Below are positions 63,314-64,000 of a DNA stretch of 64,000 nt, piece after piece. The notes beneath the pieces are model-generated. The model searched no databases and was not told where the DNA came from. It saw nothing but the letters and a program-made list of their open reading frames with translations. Within the stretch, counting starts at the first letter, position 1; every line of letters starts with the position of its first letter. Source of the stretch: Betaproteobacteria bacterium (GTDB lineage: Bacteria > Pseudomonadota > Gammaproteobacteria > Burkholderiales > JACQAP01); assembly GCA_016194905.1 (NCBI GenBank), contig JACQAP010000021.1, forward strand, positions 204,942 through 268,941, read 5' to 3'. The position numbers and the translations under genes were made by a program.

Positions 63314-64000
63314 CCTCCAGCAGTTCCGTTCTTCAGGCAGTCCAGCCGACCGGTGCACTCGATGTCGAGCGCATACGTGCCGATTTTCCGATACTGAATC
63401 TCAAGGTGAACGGCAAGCCGCTGGTGTACCTGGACAACGCGGCCAGCAGCCAGATGCCCCAGCAGGTGATAGACCGCCTGGTGCGCTACCAGACTGCGGA
63501 ACATGCCAACATCCATCGCGGCGTGCACTATCTGTCGGAAACCGCGACAGCGGCCTACGAGGGGGCGCGCGGCAAGATCCAGCGCTTCATCAATGCCAAG
63601 GAAGCCCGCGAAGTCATCTATACGCGCGGTACCACCGACTCGCTGAATCTGGTGATGCACGGATACGGGCGGGCGTTCATCGGGGCGGGCGACGAAATCA
63701 TCGTTTCCCAGCTCGAACACCATTCCAATATCGTGCCGTGGCAGATGCTGTGCGAGGAGAAGGGCGCGAAACTGCGGGTGATTCTTTGCAACGACGCAGG
63801 CGAACTGTTGCTCGACGACTATCGGAAGCTCTTCAACAGCCATACCAAGCTCGTTGCCATTGCTCACGTGTCCAATGCCCTAGGCACGATCAATCCGGTC
63901 AAGGAGATGATCGCAACCGCGCATCAGCACGGCGTGCCTGTTTTGGTCGATGGCGCCCAGGGAGTTCCGCATATGAAGGTGGATGTGCAGGATCTCGATT
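63310..64000 (+). CDS. sufS: Cysteine desulfurase SufS, cut by window end
   Basis: The first 230 residues of a group II (SufS/CsdA) desulfurase: LVYLDNAASSQMPQ, HANIHRGVHYLSETATAAYE, QLEHHSNIVPWQ and the cofactor Asp in VLVDGAQGVPHMKVDV. The catalytic Cys lies beyond the window edge. Overlaps sufD by four bases. It is the second desulfurase of this operon. Confidence 0.95.
   Translation, partial: MTSSSSVLQAVQPTGALDVERIRADFPILNLKVNGKPLVYLDNAASSQMPQQVIDRLVRYQTAEHANIHRGVHYLSETATAAYEGARGKIQRFINAKEAREVIYTRGTTDSLNLVMHGYGRAFIGAGDEIIVSQLEHHSNIVPWQMLCEEKGAKLRVILCNDAGELLLDDYRKLFNSHTKLVAIAHVSNALGTINPVKEMIATAHQHGVPVLVDGAQGVPHMKVDVQDLD

Overview
The window looks like GC-rich proteobacterial chromosome, most likely a betaproteobacterium. 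The order suhB / trmJ-cysE-iscR, a complete System I cytochrome c maturation locus, a CzcCBA pump with its own two-component system and the style of the chemotaxis operon all fit. No rRNA, complete tRNA or CRISPR array is visible. The assignment rests on gene content only; no phylogeny was possible.

Layout. 1-4334 (minus strand): a GGDEF diguanylate cyclase cut by the window edge, a NarL-type regulator, a REC-PAS-HisKA_3 kinase and a small membrane protein. 4605-13527: a chemotaxis operon with a short CheZ-like protein, cheY, cheA, cheW, two wrecked receptor genes, cheR, cheD and cheB. The receptors are the odd part: one is reduced to its two extreme ends, the other is frameshifted and has lost its last signalling helix. 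13604-22294: a small exported protein, ccmABCDEFGHI for c-type cytochrome assembly (with heptamer tandem repeats on both sides of ccmF), then mltB. mutS follows on the opposite strand.

25-48.9 kb is accessory DNA: an integrase remnant; czcCBA with a divergent response regulator and kinase; a gene-poor stretch with a perfect 24-bp inverted repeat, a lipoprotein and a VapBC-like toxin-antitoxin pair; an excisionase/integrase module, killed by one stop codon, ending at a tRNA-Lys 3' fragment; then a ten-gene cluster (37.7-46.3 kb) that matches no pathway I recognise. The cluster has a FemAB/GNAT-like transferase, a ureohydrolase-fold enzyme, a beta-ketoacyl synthase, an acyl carrier protein, a MipA/OmpV outer-membrane protein, two SMR-type half-transporters, an alpha/beta hydrolase, a class III aminotransferase with a four-cysteine insert and an HAD phosphatase. 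This is the best candidate for an undescribed system: it looks able to build an amine-bearing, ACP-derived small molecule or lipid and move it across the envelope. An IS3-family element and IS6-like debris close the block.

48.9-56 kb: an exported zinc metalloprotease, a remnant of an acyl-ACP synthetase/acyltransferase, a patatin phospholipase with two cyclic-nucleotide-binding domains, an exported hypothetical protein and suhB. 56.1-64 kb: trmJ, cysE, then iscR-iscS-iscA-sufBCDS, a hybrid ISC/SUF iron-sulfur operon with two cysteine desulfurases, cut inside sufS by the window end.
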